DNA of 64,000 bases from Polynucleobacter arcticus (GCF_013307205.1 NZ_CP028940.1:975702-1039701), one strand, 5' to 3'; numbered from the stretch's first letter, positions 53,089-62,424 are shown. Notes: generated from the sequence alone by a model not told the origin. Made by a program: numbers and translations.

Positions 53089-53664
53089 TTACTTTAAAAC
53101 AGTAGCCGTCTCAATGGTGACCGTCTTGCTGGGAACATCAGACATGCGTCCCATTTTTGGTGTCGATGCAATCATAGTTGGAATTTTACGAATGGCATCA
53201 ATCGTTTGTGTGCCCGAGATGACTTTGCCAAATACTGTGTAGCCATTACCCATGGCGTTCGGATAATTTAACCCCTCATTGTCTTTTACATTAATAAAGA
53301 ATTGGGCGGTTGCGGAATCAGGATCAGAAGTGCGGGCCATAGCAATCGTGTAGGTTTGATTCTTGAGGCCATTTTGAGCCTCTGAAACTACAGGTGCATT
53401 GGTGGGTTTTTGCGTCATGTCTGGAGTGAAGCCTCCGCCTTGAATCATAAAGCCATCAATAACGCGATGAAAAATAGTCCCGTTATAAAAACCGCTATTG
53501 ACGTAACTTATAAAGTTAGCAGTTGTTTTTGGCGCTTTTACGGAATCAAGTTCAACTACAAAATTTCCCATGGTGGTCTTGAATTCAACTTTAGGGTTAG
53601 CTAGTGCGACACCGCTAACAAGAAGGCCAAGAGTAAGTGCAAGGGAGGTAATGATATTGCGCAT
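53089..53664 (-). CDS. ppiA: Periplasmic cyclophilin-type peptidyl-prolyl isomerase
   Basis: The 191-residue protein has a signal peptide (RNIITSLALTLGLLVSGVALA, cleaved before NPKVEF) and a cyclophilin domain: VKAPKTTANFISYVNSGFYNGTIFHRVIDGFMIQGGGF (with the catalytic FHRVI Arg) and TAQFFINVKDNEGLN. It speeds proline isomerisation during folding in the periplasm. I use the ATG at 53664, with AAGGAT eight bases upstream; an earlier in-frame start at 53721 would overlap the previous gene and lacks that site. Next gene, pabBC, follows after 34 bases. Confidence 0.9.
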   Translation of the reverse strand: MRNIITSLALTLGLLVSGVALANPKVEFKTTMGNFVVELDSVKAPKTTANFISYVNSGFYNGTIFHRVIDGFMIQGGGFTPDMTQKPTNAPVVSEAQNGLKNQTYTIAMARTSDPDSATAQFFINVKDNEGLNYPNAMGNGYTVFGKVISGTQTIDAIRKIPTMIASTPKMGRMSDVPSKTVTIETATVLK

Positions 53665-53717
53665 GATAAAGATCCTTAAAGTTTTCTGAAAATGTTGGGT
53701 AGATCTGATTGTATTGC

Positions 53718-54359
53718 TCATAGCCCCTTAGGGACTTGGCCCGCATAGAGGTAAGCCGCCTCTTCAAACATGCTGGGCTTATTTAGGTAATCTAGGGCCC
53801 AGTCAATGGTATCGACCCCCCAAAAAGCATGTCCATTGAGAATAAGGGTCGGCACTCCAAATGCACCATCGGCTTTTGCTAACTCCATATTTGCTATCAA
53901 TTTTGCTTTGATATCTGGAGAGTCAGGTTTTGGAGTATCTATTGCAAGATCGAGGTATTGACAAAAGTCTGGCCAAGATAAGTTGGGATCTTTACCTTCC
54001 ACCCAAATGTATTCAAATGCTCGCTCAATCATTTCCCACTGAGCATTTTGCTCAACTAGAAGTCGTTGTGCTGCAACAGTGAGAAAAGGGTGGTGCTCCG
54101 GAAAGCGAAATGGCAGACCCAGTTTTTCAGCAAGCCATATGCAGTATTGGTAGGTGTGAGTACGCTTTGCATCGATCTCCCCGGGACCGCGGTTATCTGT
54201 TGCTCGAAAAAGACCACCCACTAAGATGGGGATAGGTTGAATATCAACCCGCTTTTCAAAACGGTGGCGTTGCTTAATATAAAAATACGAGAAGGGAGAA
54301 ATAATGTCGTAATACAGGATGCCTTTGACAGGCTTTGCGGTCTGCTGATCTGAATTCAT
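53718..54359 (-). CDS. DsbA-family 2-hydroxychromene-2-carboxylate isomerase / kappa-GST-like protein
   Basis: The 213-residue protein has the DsbA-like thioredoxin/helical fold without a CxxC. ILYYDIISPFSYFYIKQRH places Ser where DsbA has its first Cys, the feature of kappa glutathione transferases and of the glutathione-dependent naphthalene-pathway isomerase. FGVPTLILNGHAFWGVD is the cis-Pro block. In cells without aromatic degradation, the substrate is unclear. It overlaps the rarA stop by four bases, so they are co-expressed. Confidence 0.82.
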   Translation of the reverse strand: MNSDQQTAKPVKGILYYDIISPFSYFYIKQRHRFEKRVDIQPIPILVGGLFRATDNRGPGEIDAKRTHTYQYCIWLAEKLGLPFRFPEHHPFLTVAAQRLLVEQNAQWEMIERAFEYIWVEGKDPNLSWPDFCQYLDLAIDTPKPDSPDIKAKLIANMELAKADGAFGVPTLILNGHAFWGVDTIDWALDYLNKPSMFEEAAYLYAGQVPKGL

Positions 54360-55669
54360 TTCTTTTTCGACTCCTCATCTAGCTTTCGCAAAAAATCCAT
54401 TTTCTCTGCTATTTGTGTCTCTAGTCCACGATCGACTGGTAAATACCAACGAGGCTCCGCCATACCATCCGGTAAATAGGATTCTCCAGCAGCATAAGCG
54501 TGAGGCTCATCATGCGCATATCGATATGCTTTTCCGTGACCCAAGTCTTTCATGAGCTTAGTTGGAGCATTACGCAGATGATTAGGTACTGGCTTACTTT
54601 GATCATGAGCTACATATGCTCGTGCGGCATTAAAAGCGTTATAGCTCGCATTACTTTTGGCAGCAATGGCTAAGTAAACTACGGCTTGGCCTAATGCCAA
54701 TTCTCCCTCTGGTGAGCCTAAGCGCTCAAAAGTCTGGGCGGCATCATTGGCTAACTGCATTGCTCTGGGATCTGCAAGACCAATATCTTCCCAGGCCATA
54801 CGGATAATTCTTCGGGCCAAATAACGGGGATCTGCTCCACCATCGAGCATGCGGCAGAACCAGTAAAGCGCCGCATCAGGATTGGATCCGCGGACAGATT
54901 TATGCAAGGCAGAAATTTGATCATAAAAGTGATCACCGCCTTTATCAAAGCGACGCGCTTGAACAGTTAATGCATTCTCAATAAAGAGCTGATCCACTTT
55001 TTGAATGTTGGAATTGGGTGTAGTGACAACGTTATGCACTTGCTCCACCAAATTCAGGAGCCGACGTGCATCACCGTCTGAATGAGTGATCAAAATTTCA
55101 ACTGCAGCAGATTCAAATGCAACATCTGGCATTGCATACTCACGTGCCCGATCAAACAATTGCATTAGCTCTGAAGAGCTCAATGACTTTAGTACATACA
55201 CTTGTGCACGAGAAAGAAGGGCGGAATTTACTTCAAATGATGGATTTTCAGTGGTGGCACCGATGAATGTGAACAAGCCAGATTCGACGTGCGGTAATAA
55301 GGCATCTTGCTGACTCTTATTGAAGCGATGTATCTCATCTACAAATAGAATGGTCTGTCTGCCATATTGAGACATGCTTTGTTGAGCTTGTTCAATTGCT
55401 TCACGAATATCTTTGACGCCAGCCAAGACGGCTGAAATAGCGATAAATTCTCGGTCAAAGGCTTTGGCGGATAGTCGGGCTAGCGTAGTCTTACCAACAC
55501 CCGGGGGCCCCCATAAAATCATGGAGTGCGGCTTGCCAGAGGCGAAAGCTAAATTCAGTGGCTTGCCTGAGGCTAGTAAATGAGCTTGACCAATGACTTC
55601 TTCAATCGTTTTTGGGCGCAAGACTTCCGCTAATGGCGCTAGTGGGGCCTGGTCAAATAAATTGGCCAT
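54356..55669 (-). CDS. rarA: Replication-associated recombination protein RarA (MgsA)
   Basis: The 437-residue AAA+ protein has [19 protein letters not shown] start, Walker [13 protein letters not shown], Walker [16 protein letters not shown], sensor 1 GATTENPSF, and the C-terminal tetramerisation part (GSDPDAALYW-like [33 protein letters not shown]). It associates with clamp loader and SSB at stalled replication forks. The ATG at 55669 fits the conserved N-terminus; a longer frame to 55726 exists but would overlap the previous gene. No strong ribosome site is present before 55669. Confidence 0.93.
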   Translation of the reverse strand: MANLFDQAPLAPLAEVLRPKTIEEVIGQAHLLASGKPLNLAFASGKPHSMILWGPPGVGKTTLARLSAKAFDREFIAISAVLAGVKDIREAIEQAQQSMSQYGRQTILFVDEIHRFNKSQQDALLPHVESGLFTFIGATTENPSFEVNSALLSRAQVYVLKSLSSSELMQLFDRAREYAMPDVAFESAAVEILITHSDGDARRLLNLVEQVHNVVTTPNSNIQKVDQLFIENALTVQARRFDKGGDHFYDQISALHKSVRGSNPDAALYWFCRMLDGGADPRYLARRIIRMAWEDIGLADPRAMQLANDAAQTFERLGSPEGELALGQAVVYLAIAAKSNASYNAFNAARAYVAHDQSKPVPNHLRNAPTKLMKDLGHGKAYRYAHDEPHAYAAGESYLPDGMAEPRWYLPVDRGLETQIAEKMDFLRKLDEESKKK

Positions 55670-55680
55670 AGTTGCTTGGC

Positions 55681-56160
55681 TTAGTTCTGCACAAACAAGA
55701 TGACAAAGGCTGACCAAATCAAACACCCAGATGCAACGATCGTGAGGCGGTTGCGTAAAGTAATAAAGGCTTTACGGGCTTCTTCACTAGAAAAATAATA
55801 TCGATAGGTTTCTTTATCAATATTGCATTGGATAATTAGTGCAGAGGCTAGGATGACTAAGCCAACTGGAATATAAATATGCAGGGCTAACCAGGCAACC
55901 AGGGCGGGTATGATGCCCCAAATCCAGGCATTTCGGCTCTCCCAGCGATCACTCGGAGGCGCCTTGCCTAAGGTATGTAAATTTGCGCCCCAATGCAATG
56001 CCCCCATAAAGGCAGTGATGACCGCCCCGTATCCAGCTAGGGACTCCGCACTCAAATAATTTAGCGGTGTTGGTGCCAACTGCACCATTAAAGCCAAGCT
56101 TACAAAGGGAATGAGGCCGGCATAGGCTAATTTACGAACTAGGGGTGGCAAAGGATTCAC
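55681..56160 (-). CDS. DUF3429 membrane protein
   Basis: The 159-residue protein has about four membrane helices and the DUF3429 signatures: LAYAGLIPF at the start, GYGAVITAFMGALHWG and IWGIIPALVAWLAL. Members are small integral membrane proteins of unknown function in proteobacteria and mitochondria-related lineages. It lies 11 bases before rarA and 30 bases after the hydroxyacyl-CoA dehydrogenase gene. A cytoplasmic charged stretch (SSEEARKAFITLRNR) joins helices three/four to the last helix. Confidence 0.85.
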   Translation of the reverse strand: MNPLPPLVRKLAYAGLIPFVSLALMVQLAPTPLNYLSAESLAGYGAVITAFMGALHWGANLHTLGKAPPSDRWESRNAWIWGIIPALVAWLALHIYIPVGLVILASALIIQCNIDKETYRYYFSSEEARKAFITLRNRLTIVASGCLIWSAFVILFVQN

Positions 56161-56190
56161 AAAGACTTCTTTATTTAGGTTGGTGTTGAG

Positions 56191-57045
56191 TTAGTGATCA
56201 TAGGTATAGACACCGCGGCCAGATTTGCGGCCGAGATAACCTGCGGAGACCATTTCACGAAGTAGCGGGCATGGGCGGTACTTTGAATCACTAAAGTTCT
56301 CAAAATATACCTCCATGATTGCCAAGCAGGTATCTAGGCCAATCAAGTCGGCTAAGGCTAGTGGACCAATTGGCTGATTGCAGCCTAACTTCATGCCGGC
56401 ATCAATATCTTCAGGACTTGCAAGACCTTCCTGCAATACAAAGAAGGCTTCATTGATCATTGGCAATAAGATGCGGTTTACAACAAATCCTGGTGAGTTT
56501 TTAACCGTAATGGGTTCTTTACCAATCCGTTTTGCCATCTCAATGATGGCGTCATGGGTCTCATCAGCAGTCTGTAAGCCACGTATGACTTCAACTAAGG
56601 CCATCATCGGTGGCGGGTTAAAGAAATGCATGCCAATAAAGCGGCTTGGAGTGGAATCCAAAGCAGCCAGTTTAGTGATGGAAAGAGACGAAGTATTAGT
56701 GGCAATGATGGTTTCTTTAGTCACAGTCTCATCAACCTGCTTCAAAATCTTTTCCTTAACCGATTGATTCTCGGTAGCCGCCTCAATCACCAATTGCAAG
56801 CCCCTAAGATCGGCATACGATGTACTGCCTTTGATTCGTTTTAATGCCGCATCTTTAGTTTCGATTGTTAAGGTTTCCTTTTTCACAAGTCGATCTAGGC
56901 TTTTGCTGATTTGGCTTAGTCCGCGCTCAACAGCAGCATCGTTGATGTCGATCATCACTACATCTAAACCTGCTACTGCGCATACCTGCGCAATACCATT
57001 CCCCATGGTGCCCGCACCAATTACTCCGACCGATTGAATCTTCAT
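56191..57045 (-). CDS. hbd: 3-hydroxybutyryl-CoA dehydrogenase
   Basis: The 284-residue NAD-dependent enzyme oxidises 3-hydroxyacyl-CoA, or runs in reverse in butyrate or polyhydroxybutyrate routes. It has the Rossmann GAGTMGNGIAQVCA, the conserved NTSSLSITKLA, HFFNPPPMMALVEVI with the catalytic His, and KNSPGFVVNRIL. ATG 57045 with AGGAAATAGC upstream is chosen; a longer frame to 57105 overlaps the GST gene. It follows the GST gene by one base and precedes DUF3429 by 30. Confidence 0.9.
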   Translation of the reverse strand: MKIQSVGVIGAGTMGNGIAQVCAVAGLDVVMIDINDAAVERGLSQISKSLDRLVKKETLTIETKDAALKRIKGSTSYADLRGLQLVIEAATENQSVKEKILKQVDETVTKETIIATNTSSLSITKLAALDSTPSRFIGMHFFNPPPMMALVEVIRGLQTADETHDAIIEMAKRIGKEPITVKNSPGFVVNRILLPMINEAFFVLQEGLASPEDIDAGMKLGCNQPIGPLALADLIGLDTCLAIMEVYFENFSDSKYRPCPLLREMVSAGYLGRKSGRGVYTYDH

Positions 57046-57046
57046 G

Positions 57047-57781
57047 CTATTTCCTTTTTTGATACTGTGATGAACCAAATAATTGCTCTCTTGCTTTGTC
57101 ATCATGCAAAGGCTTGCGTAATGCTGTTAATACTTCAACACCTCGCTTCACTGCAGGACGCTCACCAACCATTTCAAACCAGCGCTTGAAATTCGGATAC
57201 TCATTAATATCAATACCTTGGTTTTTCCAGTTGCGCGTCCAGGGAAAAATGGCAATGTCTGCTATTGAGTAGCTTTTCCCAGCTATATAGAGATTGTCTT
57301 TCAGTTGATGATCAATGACTCCATATAATCTTTTAGCTTCATTAGTGTAACGATCCACCGCGTAATCAATTTTTTCTGGGGCATAAATCCGGAAGTGGTG
57401 GTTTTGACCTAAAAGGGGTCCCACGCCACCCATCTGAAACATGAGCCACTGAAGTACCTCATATTTGCCTCGGGTAGACTTAGGCAAAAACTTACCCGTC
57501 TTAGCGGCCAGATACAGCAAGATTGCCCCAGATTCAAATAGATGGATCGGTTTGCCATCAGGCCCTTGAGGGTCGTAAATTGCAGGAATTTTATTGTTTG
57601 GGCTCATGGCTAAGAAATCGGGTTGGAACTGATCGCCGGCACCAATATCAATCGGATGGGCGATCCAATCTTTGCCAAGCTTATAGCCACATTCCTCAAG
57701 CATCATGTGTACCTTATGCCCATTGGGTGTCGGCCAACTATAGACATCAATGCTGCTGTGTTTAGGTGTGCTTATTGCCAT
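57047..57781 (-). CDS. Glutathione S-transferase, YfcG/YghU-like
   Basis: The 244-residue GST has YSWPTPNGHKVHMMLEE (Nu-class start with the Thr-Pro-Asn-Gly motif), MSPNNKIPAI (glutathione site), ESGAILLYLAAKTGKFLP, and the helical domain to RPAVKRG. It resembles E. coli YfcG, a disulphide reductase with two bound glutathiones, and is related to the YghU-like protein at the left end of the window. It sits one base before the hydroxyacyl-CoA dehydrogenase gene and may share its transcript. Confidence 0.84.
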   Translation of the reverse strand: MAISTPKHSSIDVYSWPTPNGHKVHMMLEECGYKLGKDWIAHPIDIGAGDQFQPDFLAMSPNNKIPAIYDPQGPDGKPIHLFESGAILLYLAAKTGKFLPKSTRGKYEVLQWLMFQMGGVGPLLGQNHHFRIYAPEKIDYAVDRYTNEAKRLYGVIDHQLKDNLYIAGKSYSIADIAIFPWTRNWKNQGIDINEYPNFKRWFEMVGERPAVKRGVEVLTALRKPLHDDKAREQLFGSSQYQKRK

Positions 57782-57898
57782 GATGGTTTCCTTTGAGGTT
57801 GCAGCGATTATGGGCGACTGGGAAATGCTGGGGGGAGAAGGGCGTTTTGGTCCATGGTGGCGATTTAAGGCAAATAAGGTGGGTAGTCGCTAGAATGG

Positions 57899-57913
57899 GA
57901 GAAATTCATTCTC
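57899..57913. promoter_or_regulatory. Small inverted repeat before yaaA
   Basis: GAGAA / TTCTC flank a 5-base centre, ending 10 bases before the yaaA ATG. It overlaps the expected ribosome-binding region, so it could affect translation or bind a repressor. The arms are short and chance is possible. Confidence 0.25.
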
Positions 57914-57923
57914 AAATTGTGCC

Positions 57924-58700
57924 ATGCTGATAGTCCTTTCACCTGCTAAATCCTTAGATTACAAAACCCCGACCAAGGTGAAAGCGCCGACTTTGCCCGA
58001 GTTTGTTTTGGAATCAGCAAAGCTCATTGCCGACCTGAAGAAGCTTTCTCCTCAAGAGGTGGCTAATTTAATGGGATTATCTGATCCATTAGCCGCCTTA
58101 AATGTGGGGCGTTATCGCGAATGGTCTAAGAAATTTACCGATGAAAATAGTAAGGCAGCTATTTATGCCTTCGATGGTGATGTCTACGACGGGTTTGATG
58201 TAAAAACGCTTAATGCCAAAGCCTTGGATTTTGCTCAGGACCATCTTCGAATTCTTTCGGGTCTCTATGGTGCCTTAAGGCCTCTTGATCTTATGCAGGC
58301 TTACCGTTTGGAGATGGGTACCTCCTTGAAGACCGCAAGGGGTAAAGATTTATACGCATTTTGGGGTGAGCGCGTTACCGACTCTTTAAAAAAGATCCTT
58401 GAGAAACAAAAAAAGCCACTACTCTTGAATTTAGCATCAGAAGAGTATTTTAAAGTAGTGCAAGCCAAAAATTTGGAATGCCCAGTAATTTCTCCAGTGT
58501 TTCAGGATGGCAAGGATGGCAAGTACAAAATTATCTCCTTCTATGCAAAGCGGGCTCGAGGATTAATGGCGCGTTATGTAGTTGAAAACCGTATTACGGA
58601 TGCGGAAGATTTGAATGGATTTAATTTAGACGGGTACCGTTATGTTGCCTCTGAATCTAAGCCTGAAAAACCCGTGTTTAGACGTCCCGAGAGAAAATAG
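57924..58700 (+). CDS. yaaA: Peroxide stress protein YaaA
   Basis: The 258-residue protein matches YaaA (DUF328) over its full length: LSPAKSLDYKTP at the start, LMGLSDPLAALNVGRY, YAFDGDVYDGFD, LRILSGLYGALRPLDLMQAYRLEMGT, LNLASEEYFKVV and RARGLMARYVVENRI. In E. coli it limits free iron during H2O2 stress under OxyR control. It is cytoplasmic. It is followed after 11 bases by a DUF2863 gene on the same strand, which should be cotranscribed. Confidence 0.93.
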   Translation: MLIVLSPAKSLDYKTPTKVKAPTLPEFVLESAKLIADLKKLSPQEVANLMGLSDPLAALNVGRYREWSKKFTDENSKAAIYAFDGDVYDGFDVKTLNAKALDFAQDHLRILSGLYGALRPLDLMQAYRLEMGTSLKTARGKDLYAFWGERVTDSLKKILEKQKKPLLLNLASEEYFKVVQAKNLECPVISPVFQDGKDGKYKIISFYAKRARGLMARYVVENRITDAEDLNGFNLDGYRYVASESKPEKPVFRRPERK

Positions 58701-58711
58701 GAGAGTGCACT

Positions 58712-59923
58712 ATGGCTGTACATCGCACTAAACCGTCACAACGATCCTCTCCAGATGTGGAGAGACTGGTAGCTGATGCTATTTCATTAGCGGCCTCTGG
58801 TAGTCATATCGAAGATCAGTTTTGGGAAGAGCGCTTGAATGTGCGCTTAATGCGCTTACTCAAGAGTCAAAACCAAAATGTGATTGATGCAGCCTTAGAT
58901 CAAACATTCAGAATCAATATTGTGGCTTTCGAAGTGCTTGCTGATTGTGCTGAGACCTTAGCCGAATCCTTAACAATGGAACATGAAAAGCACAATTGGG
59001 ATGTAGTGCTCCTAGCTTTGCCCATTGTTGCCCACACTCGCTACCAAATTCCCTCAGGCGCGCTACCCATCCATGTTATTGAATCTACCGCTGCTGCCTT
59101 GCATAGTCAAATTGCCTCTCCCGATGCACGCATAGCGATTATTCCTTGGCTTTACAGCATTGATCAAATGCCGCACTCCCATAGCCAAACTCGCTTACTA
59201 ACTGAGGCTTTGGCTAATGCAGCCATTTTATCTAGCGAGGTGAAGTTAGAGCTACGTGAAATGTCTGAGACGATCGCCGTCTTAGCGGATCCACGTTTTA
59301 TCATTGCAGCCGTTGCTGCTCCCTCTGGTTCTCCATTGTTTCGCTGGCAAGCAGAAGCTCCAGCGCGTCAAGAGCGTGGAGTTAGCCTCATTGGATGGCA
59401 AAATACTATGCAAGAGCCTATCGCCTCTCTCTTGCCAGGTTGTGAATTCGAGCTTCTATTGCCTGAAGCGTATTTTACCAACTGCCGTTTAGCCGATAAA
59501 CTTGTGCGCCCATTAAGTATTAAAGCCGCCGTGAATTTTTTAGAAAGCACCATTGGAGTTCTACCTGTAGGCCTATCTTGCGTAGTAGGCGCTTTTGGCG
59601 AAGATCAGGCCGATGAATATCGCATCTCCTTTAGTGTGAAGGGATCCTCTGAGGTGGTCTATGGCGTGATTTGGCCTTTATATGATCGAGAAAGCGTTGC
59701 TAACGATGCGCTAAATGATTTAGTGGATGACGATAGTCCGATGAAGCGAATAGCGGATGCACTTCGTGATGCTGGTGTAGATGATGTCTTCCGACATGCG
59801 ATGCTATTTGATCCAGAGCTTTGTGATGATTGTGGTGCGCCTCTATTCCCGGATCGATCAGGTGAGGCTGTTCATGCCGAGCTTCCAGATGACGCTCCAG
59901 TACAGCAGCCTTTATTTCACTAG
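58712..59923 (+). CDS. DUF2863 family protein
   Basis: The 403-residue protein matches the betaproteobacterial DUF2863 family: VERLVADAISLAASGSHIEDQFWE at the start, HEKHNWDVVLLALPIVAHTRYQIPSG, LLPGCEFELLLPEAYFTNCR, and a C-terminal metal-like motif LCDDCGAPLFPD followed by HAELPDD. It has no membrane segment or signal peptide, so it is cytoplasmic. No function is known to me. The ribosome site AGGAGAG precedes ATG. The gene ends at a strong bidirectional terminator and follows yaaA. Confidence 0.85.
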   Translation: MAVHRTKPSQRSSPDVERLVADAISLAASGSHIEDQFWEERLNVRLMRLLKSQNQNVIDAALDQTFRINIVAFEVLADCAETLAESLTMEHEKHNWDVVLLALPIVAHTRYQIPSGALPIHVIESTAAALHSQIASPDARIAIIPWLYSIDQMPHSHSQTRLLTEALANAAILSSEVKLELREMSETIAVLADPRFIIAAVAAPSGSPLFRWQAEAPARQERGVSLIGWQNTMQEPIASLLPGCEFELLLPEAYFTNCRLADKLVRPLSIKAAVNFLESTIGVLPVGLSCVVGAFGEDQADEYRISFSVKGSSEVVYGVIWPLYDRESVANDALNDLVDDDSPMKRIADALRDAGVDDVFRHAMLFDPELCDDCGAPLFPDRSGEAVHAELPDDAPVQQPLFH

Positions 59924-59963
59924 GCGGTCCAAATCCATGCATAGTAAATAAACACAGTAAATA

Positions 59964-59990
59964 AAAAAGCCGAGAATTTCTCGGCTTTTT
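59964..59990. terminator. Bidirectional terminator after DUF2863
   Basis: A perfect 12-bp stem, AAAAAGCCGAGA / TCTCGGCTTTTT, is closed by a 3-base loop with T-runs on both strands. It ends both the yaaA-DUF2863 transcript and the converging small-protein gene. Confidence 0.92.
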
Positions 59991-60018
59991 GTCTTACAAC
60001 GAATGCTGAAATGCAGTT

Positions 60019-60393
60019 TTAGTTCTGAGTAAACGGCTCTGAGTTCGCAAACAAATGGGGAAGTTTGCCCGTTTTCATCTCTGCCGTTTGGCAGAAATCA
60101 GCAAGGCGCGTTCCCGATTTAATATTAAACAGCATCGCTTTATTTCCCAGCACTACAAGATCATGTCCAGTAGTGGTGTTCTTGTATCGCAAACTACCTG
60201 GCAGTGAATTTTCACGACTAAGGTCAAAGGTTTTTGATTCCCAAGTCAGGCGAACTTTTTCGGTTGTGCCTGAAGTTTTGAATTGTTTGCTCTCGCTACA
60301 AGTCCAAGTAGAGACCTCTTCGCTAGCAAAAACTGATGCTGAACCTAGGAGACCAGTCATAGTCAAGCCAATGATGAGCAGATTTTTCTTCAT
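60019..60393 (-). CDS. Small periplasmic protein, possibly MliC-like
   Basis: The 124-residue protein has a signal peptide (NLLIIGLTMTGLLGSASVFA, cleaved before SEEV). The mature part resembles the MliC lysozyme-inhibitor type: an early WTC, strands ending in FDLSRENSLPGSLRYKN, GNKAMLFN, and a second Cys in ADFCQ that would pair with the first. The similarity is a pattern judgement rather than firm. The gene ends at a bidirectional terminator and starts 12 bases after the mdh stop on the same strand, so it may be cotranscribed with mdh. Confidence 0.55.
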   Translation of the reverse strand: MKKNLLIIGLTMTGLLGSASVFASEEVSTWTCSESKQFKTSGTTEKVRLTWESKTFDLSRENSLPGSLRYKNTTTGHDLVVLGNKAMLFNIKSGTRLADFCQTAEMKTGKLPHLFANSEPFTQN

Positions 60394-60405
60394 GTGTCTG
60401 AATCC

Positions 60406-61395
60406 TTATGTCAAGAGATGCTTAACGCCTGCTTGCTCTTCAAGCAATTCGTTCAAAGTGTGATTCATGCGCTCACGTGAGAAATCATCAATTTCCAAAC
60501 CTTCAACCATCTTGTATTCACCGTTTTCACAAATAACGGGATAGCCATAAATTACTTCAGCTGGAATGCCGTACTCACCTTTTGATGGTATGCCCATCGT
60601 GACCCATTTGCCGTTGGTGCCAAGAACCCAGTCGCGCATGTGATCAATCGCAGCATTCGCTGCCGAAGCTGCAGAAGATAGACCGCGTGCCTCAATAATT
60701 GCGGCTCCACGTTTACCAACAGTAGGAATGAATGTATCTTTATTCCAGGCTGCATCATTGATGCTATCTTTTACCGACTTCCCATCAACAGTGGCAAAGC
60801 GATAGTCAGGGTACATCGTTGGGCTGTGGTTACCCCAAACCACCAATTTTTCGATATCGGCAACCGGCTTGTTCAACTTACTTGCCAACTGTGAGAGTGC
60901 ACGATTGTGATCTAAGCGCAACATCGCTGTGAAGTTTTTCGCAGGAATATCAGGAGCGGATTTCATGGCAATGTAAGCGTTGGTATTTGCGGGATTACCA
61001 ACGACCAATACTTTGACTGTTTTCTTAGCTACTGCATTCAGTGCTTTACCTTGGGCCGTAAAAATCTGGGCATTCGCTGAAAGCAAATCTTTACGTTCCA
61101 TACCTGGGCCACGAGGACGGGCGCCTACCAACAATGCAACGTCAATATCCTTGAATGCTGTCATCGGATCAGAGTGGGCGGACATGCCGGTCAGCAATGG
61201 GAATGCGCAATCCTCTAATTCCATCATCACACCAGCCAGGGCTTTTTGAGCCTTTTCATCGGGAATTTCAAGCAACTGGAGGATCACTGGCTGGTCTTTA
61301 CCTAGTAAATCGCCATTGGCGATGCGAAATAGGAGGGAATAACCGATCTGACCGGCTGCGCCGGTGACTGCAACACGCATTGGGGCTTTTGCCAT
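60406..61395 (-). CDS. mdh: Malate dehydrogenase
   Basis: The 329-residue NAD-dependent enzyme has the N-terminal Rossmann [18 protein letters not shown], the mobile loop [16 protein letters not shown] with three arginines for substrate binding, [12 protein letters not shown], the catalytic [13 protein letters not shown] (His), and a long C-terminal helix. This length and loop are typical of the betaproteobacterial/plant-chloroplast-like MDH group. It oxidises malate to oxaloacetate. GGAG lies nine bases before the ATG. It is divergent from gntR-sdhCDA, and the two sets share an operator-bearing intergenic region. Confidence 0.97.
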   Translation of the reverse strand: MAKAPMRVAVTGAAGQIGYSLLFRIANGDLLGKDQPVILQLLEIPDEKAQKALAGVMMELEDCAFPLLTGMSAHSDPMTAFKDIDVALLVGARPRGPGMERKDLLSANAQIFTAQGKALNAVAKKTVKVLVVGNPANTNAYIAMKSAPDIPAKNFTAMLRLDHNRALSQLASKLNKPVADIEKLVVWGNHSPTMYPDYRFATVDGKSVKDSINDAAWNKDTFIPTVGKRGAAIIEARGLSSAASAANAAIDHMRDWVLGTNGKWVTMGIPSKGEYGIPAEVIYGYPVICENGEYKMVEGLEIDDFSRERMNHTLNELLEEQAGVKHLLT

Positions 61396-61449
61396 TACTG
61401 ATAACTCCAGTTGAGGTTAATTAATGAAATCTTTTCTATTATCCATTCA

Positions 61450-61479
61450 AGTGTATGGACTTTCCATTTACACTGTCAA
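61450..61479 (-). promoter_or_regulatory. Promoter of mdh
   Basis: Read leftward: TTGACA (61474-61479), an 18-base spacer and TACACT (61450-61455). Both boxes are close to sigma-70 consensus, and transcription would start about 48 bases before the mdh ATG. Confidence 0.6.
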
Positions 61480-61495
61480 TCATGTCTTATATAAG
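61467..61495 (+). promoter_or_regulatory. Promoter of gntR (and sdhCDA)
   Basis: TTTACA (61467-61472), 17 bases, and TATAAG (61490-61495) match sigma-70 boxes well. The -10 box lies inside the palindrome at 61482-61499. Confidence 0.6.
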
Positions 61496-61499
61496 ATAT
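61482..61499. promoter_or_regulatory. 18-bp near-palindromic operator between mdh and gntR
   Basis: ATGTCTTATATAAGATAT is symmetric in eight of nine pairs. It covers the -10 box of the rightward promoter and abuts the -35 of the leftward one, so a bound protein would block gntR-sdh directly and could affect mdh. The adjacent GntR/HutC regulator is the obvious binder, by position and because such factors recognise short dyads of this size. Confidence 0.6.
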
Positions 61500-61545
61500 G
61501 AGATAAGCCTGAATTTTATCCAATAGACCTTGTCCTGGAGCTAAT

Positions 61546-62283
61546 TTGTCACTTATATCCGAACCGATTGCCGCATTTAGCCCGCTTTACGAGCAAATCA
61601 AGGCATTGATCTTGGCAAGCCTGCAGGCATCAGAATGGCTTCCAGGCGAAGCTATTCCAAGCGAAATGGAGCTTGCAGCCCGTTATGCAGTGAGTCAGGG
61701 CACGGTTCGCAAGGCAATCGATGAGTTAGCAGCTCAAAATCTATTGGTACGCCGCCAAGGTAAGGGTACTTTTGTTGCTACCCATCAAGAGGATGATTGG
61801 CAGTATCGCTTCTTAAGGCTAGAACCAGATTCTGGTAAGAAACTGCATCTAAAAAACCAGTTTTTAGCTTGCGAGAATATGGTATCGGATGCCCATATTG
61901 CGCAGCTACTCAATTTGATTGCAGGTGACCCAATTATTCGCATAGATCGCATACAAAGCGACGCCGGTCGGCCGATCGTTTTTGAGGAGATTTGGCTGCC
62001 AGAGGTGCGCTTTAAGGGCCTTACTCTCGACGCTCTGAACGCTTGGGCTGGACCAATGTACGCCTTCTATGAGAGCCAATACGCTACTCATATGGTGCGC
62101 GCGGAAGAGAAAATTAAAGCCGTGCTAGCCAACTCCCGGCTTGCCAATCATTTACAAGTTACAGAGGGTGCTGCCTTATTGTCAGTTGAGCGTGTCGCTT
62201 TCACCTACGGGAATAAACCAGTAGAAATTCGTCACGCTAGATATGACACTTCTGAACAGCACTATGACAACAAACTCAACTAA
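61546..62283 (+). CDS. GntR-family (HutC subfamily) transcriptional regulator
   Basis: The 245-residue regulator has an N-terminal winged helix (PLYEQIKALILASLQASEWL, PSEMELAARYAVSQGTVRKAIDEL, VRRQGKGTFVATH) and a C-terminal UTRA effector domain (ISRIDRIQSDAG-like IIRIDRIQSDAGRPIVFEEIWLP, and VERVAFTYGNKPVEIRHARY). It starts with TTG, supported by GGAG five bases upstream. It lies between mdh and sdhC, next to the candidate operator. A role in TCA-cycle control is inference from this position. Effector unknown. Confidence 0.9.
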   Translation: MSLISEPIAAFSPLYEQIKALILASLQASEWLPGEAIPSEMELAARYAVSQGTVRKAIDELAAQNLLVRRQGKGTFVATHQEDDWQYRFLRLEPDSGKKLHLKNQFLACENMVSDAHIAQLLNLIAGDPIIRIDRIQSDAGRPIVFEEIWLPEVRFKGLTLDALNAWAGPMYAFYESQYATHMVRAEEKIKAVLANSRLANHLQVTEGAALLSVERVAFTYGNKPVEIRHARYDTSEQHYDNKLN

Positions 62284-62424
62284 GTAGTACACTCGAAAAC
62301 TGGTAAAAACGACTTTTTAACCCCTTAGAACGCTAAATACCCCACTACTACTCAGGTTTCCAATAGAATATGTTGCAACACAACAAAACCACACTGAACC
62401 TCCACCGAAAGATTGAGATTACCC

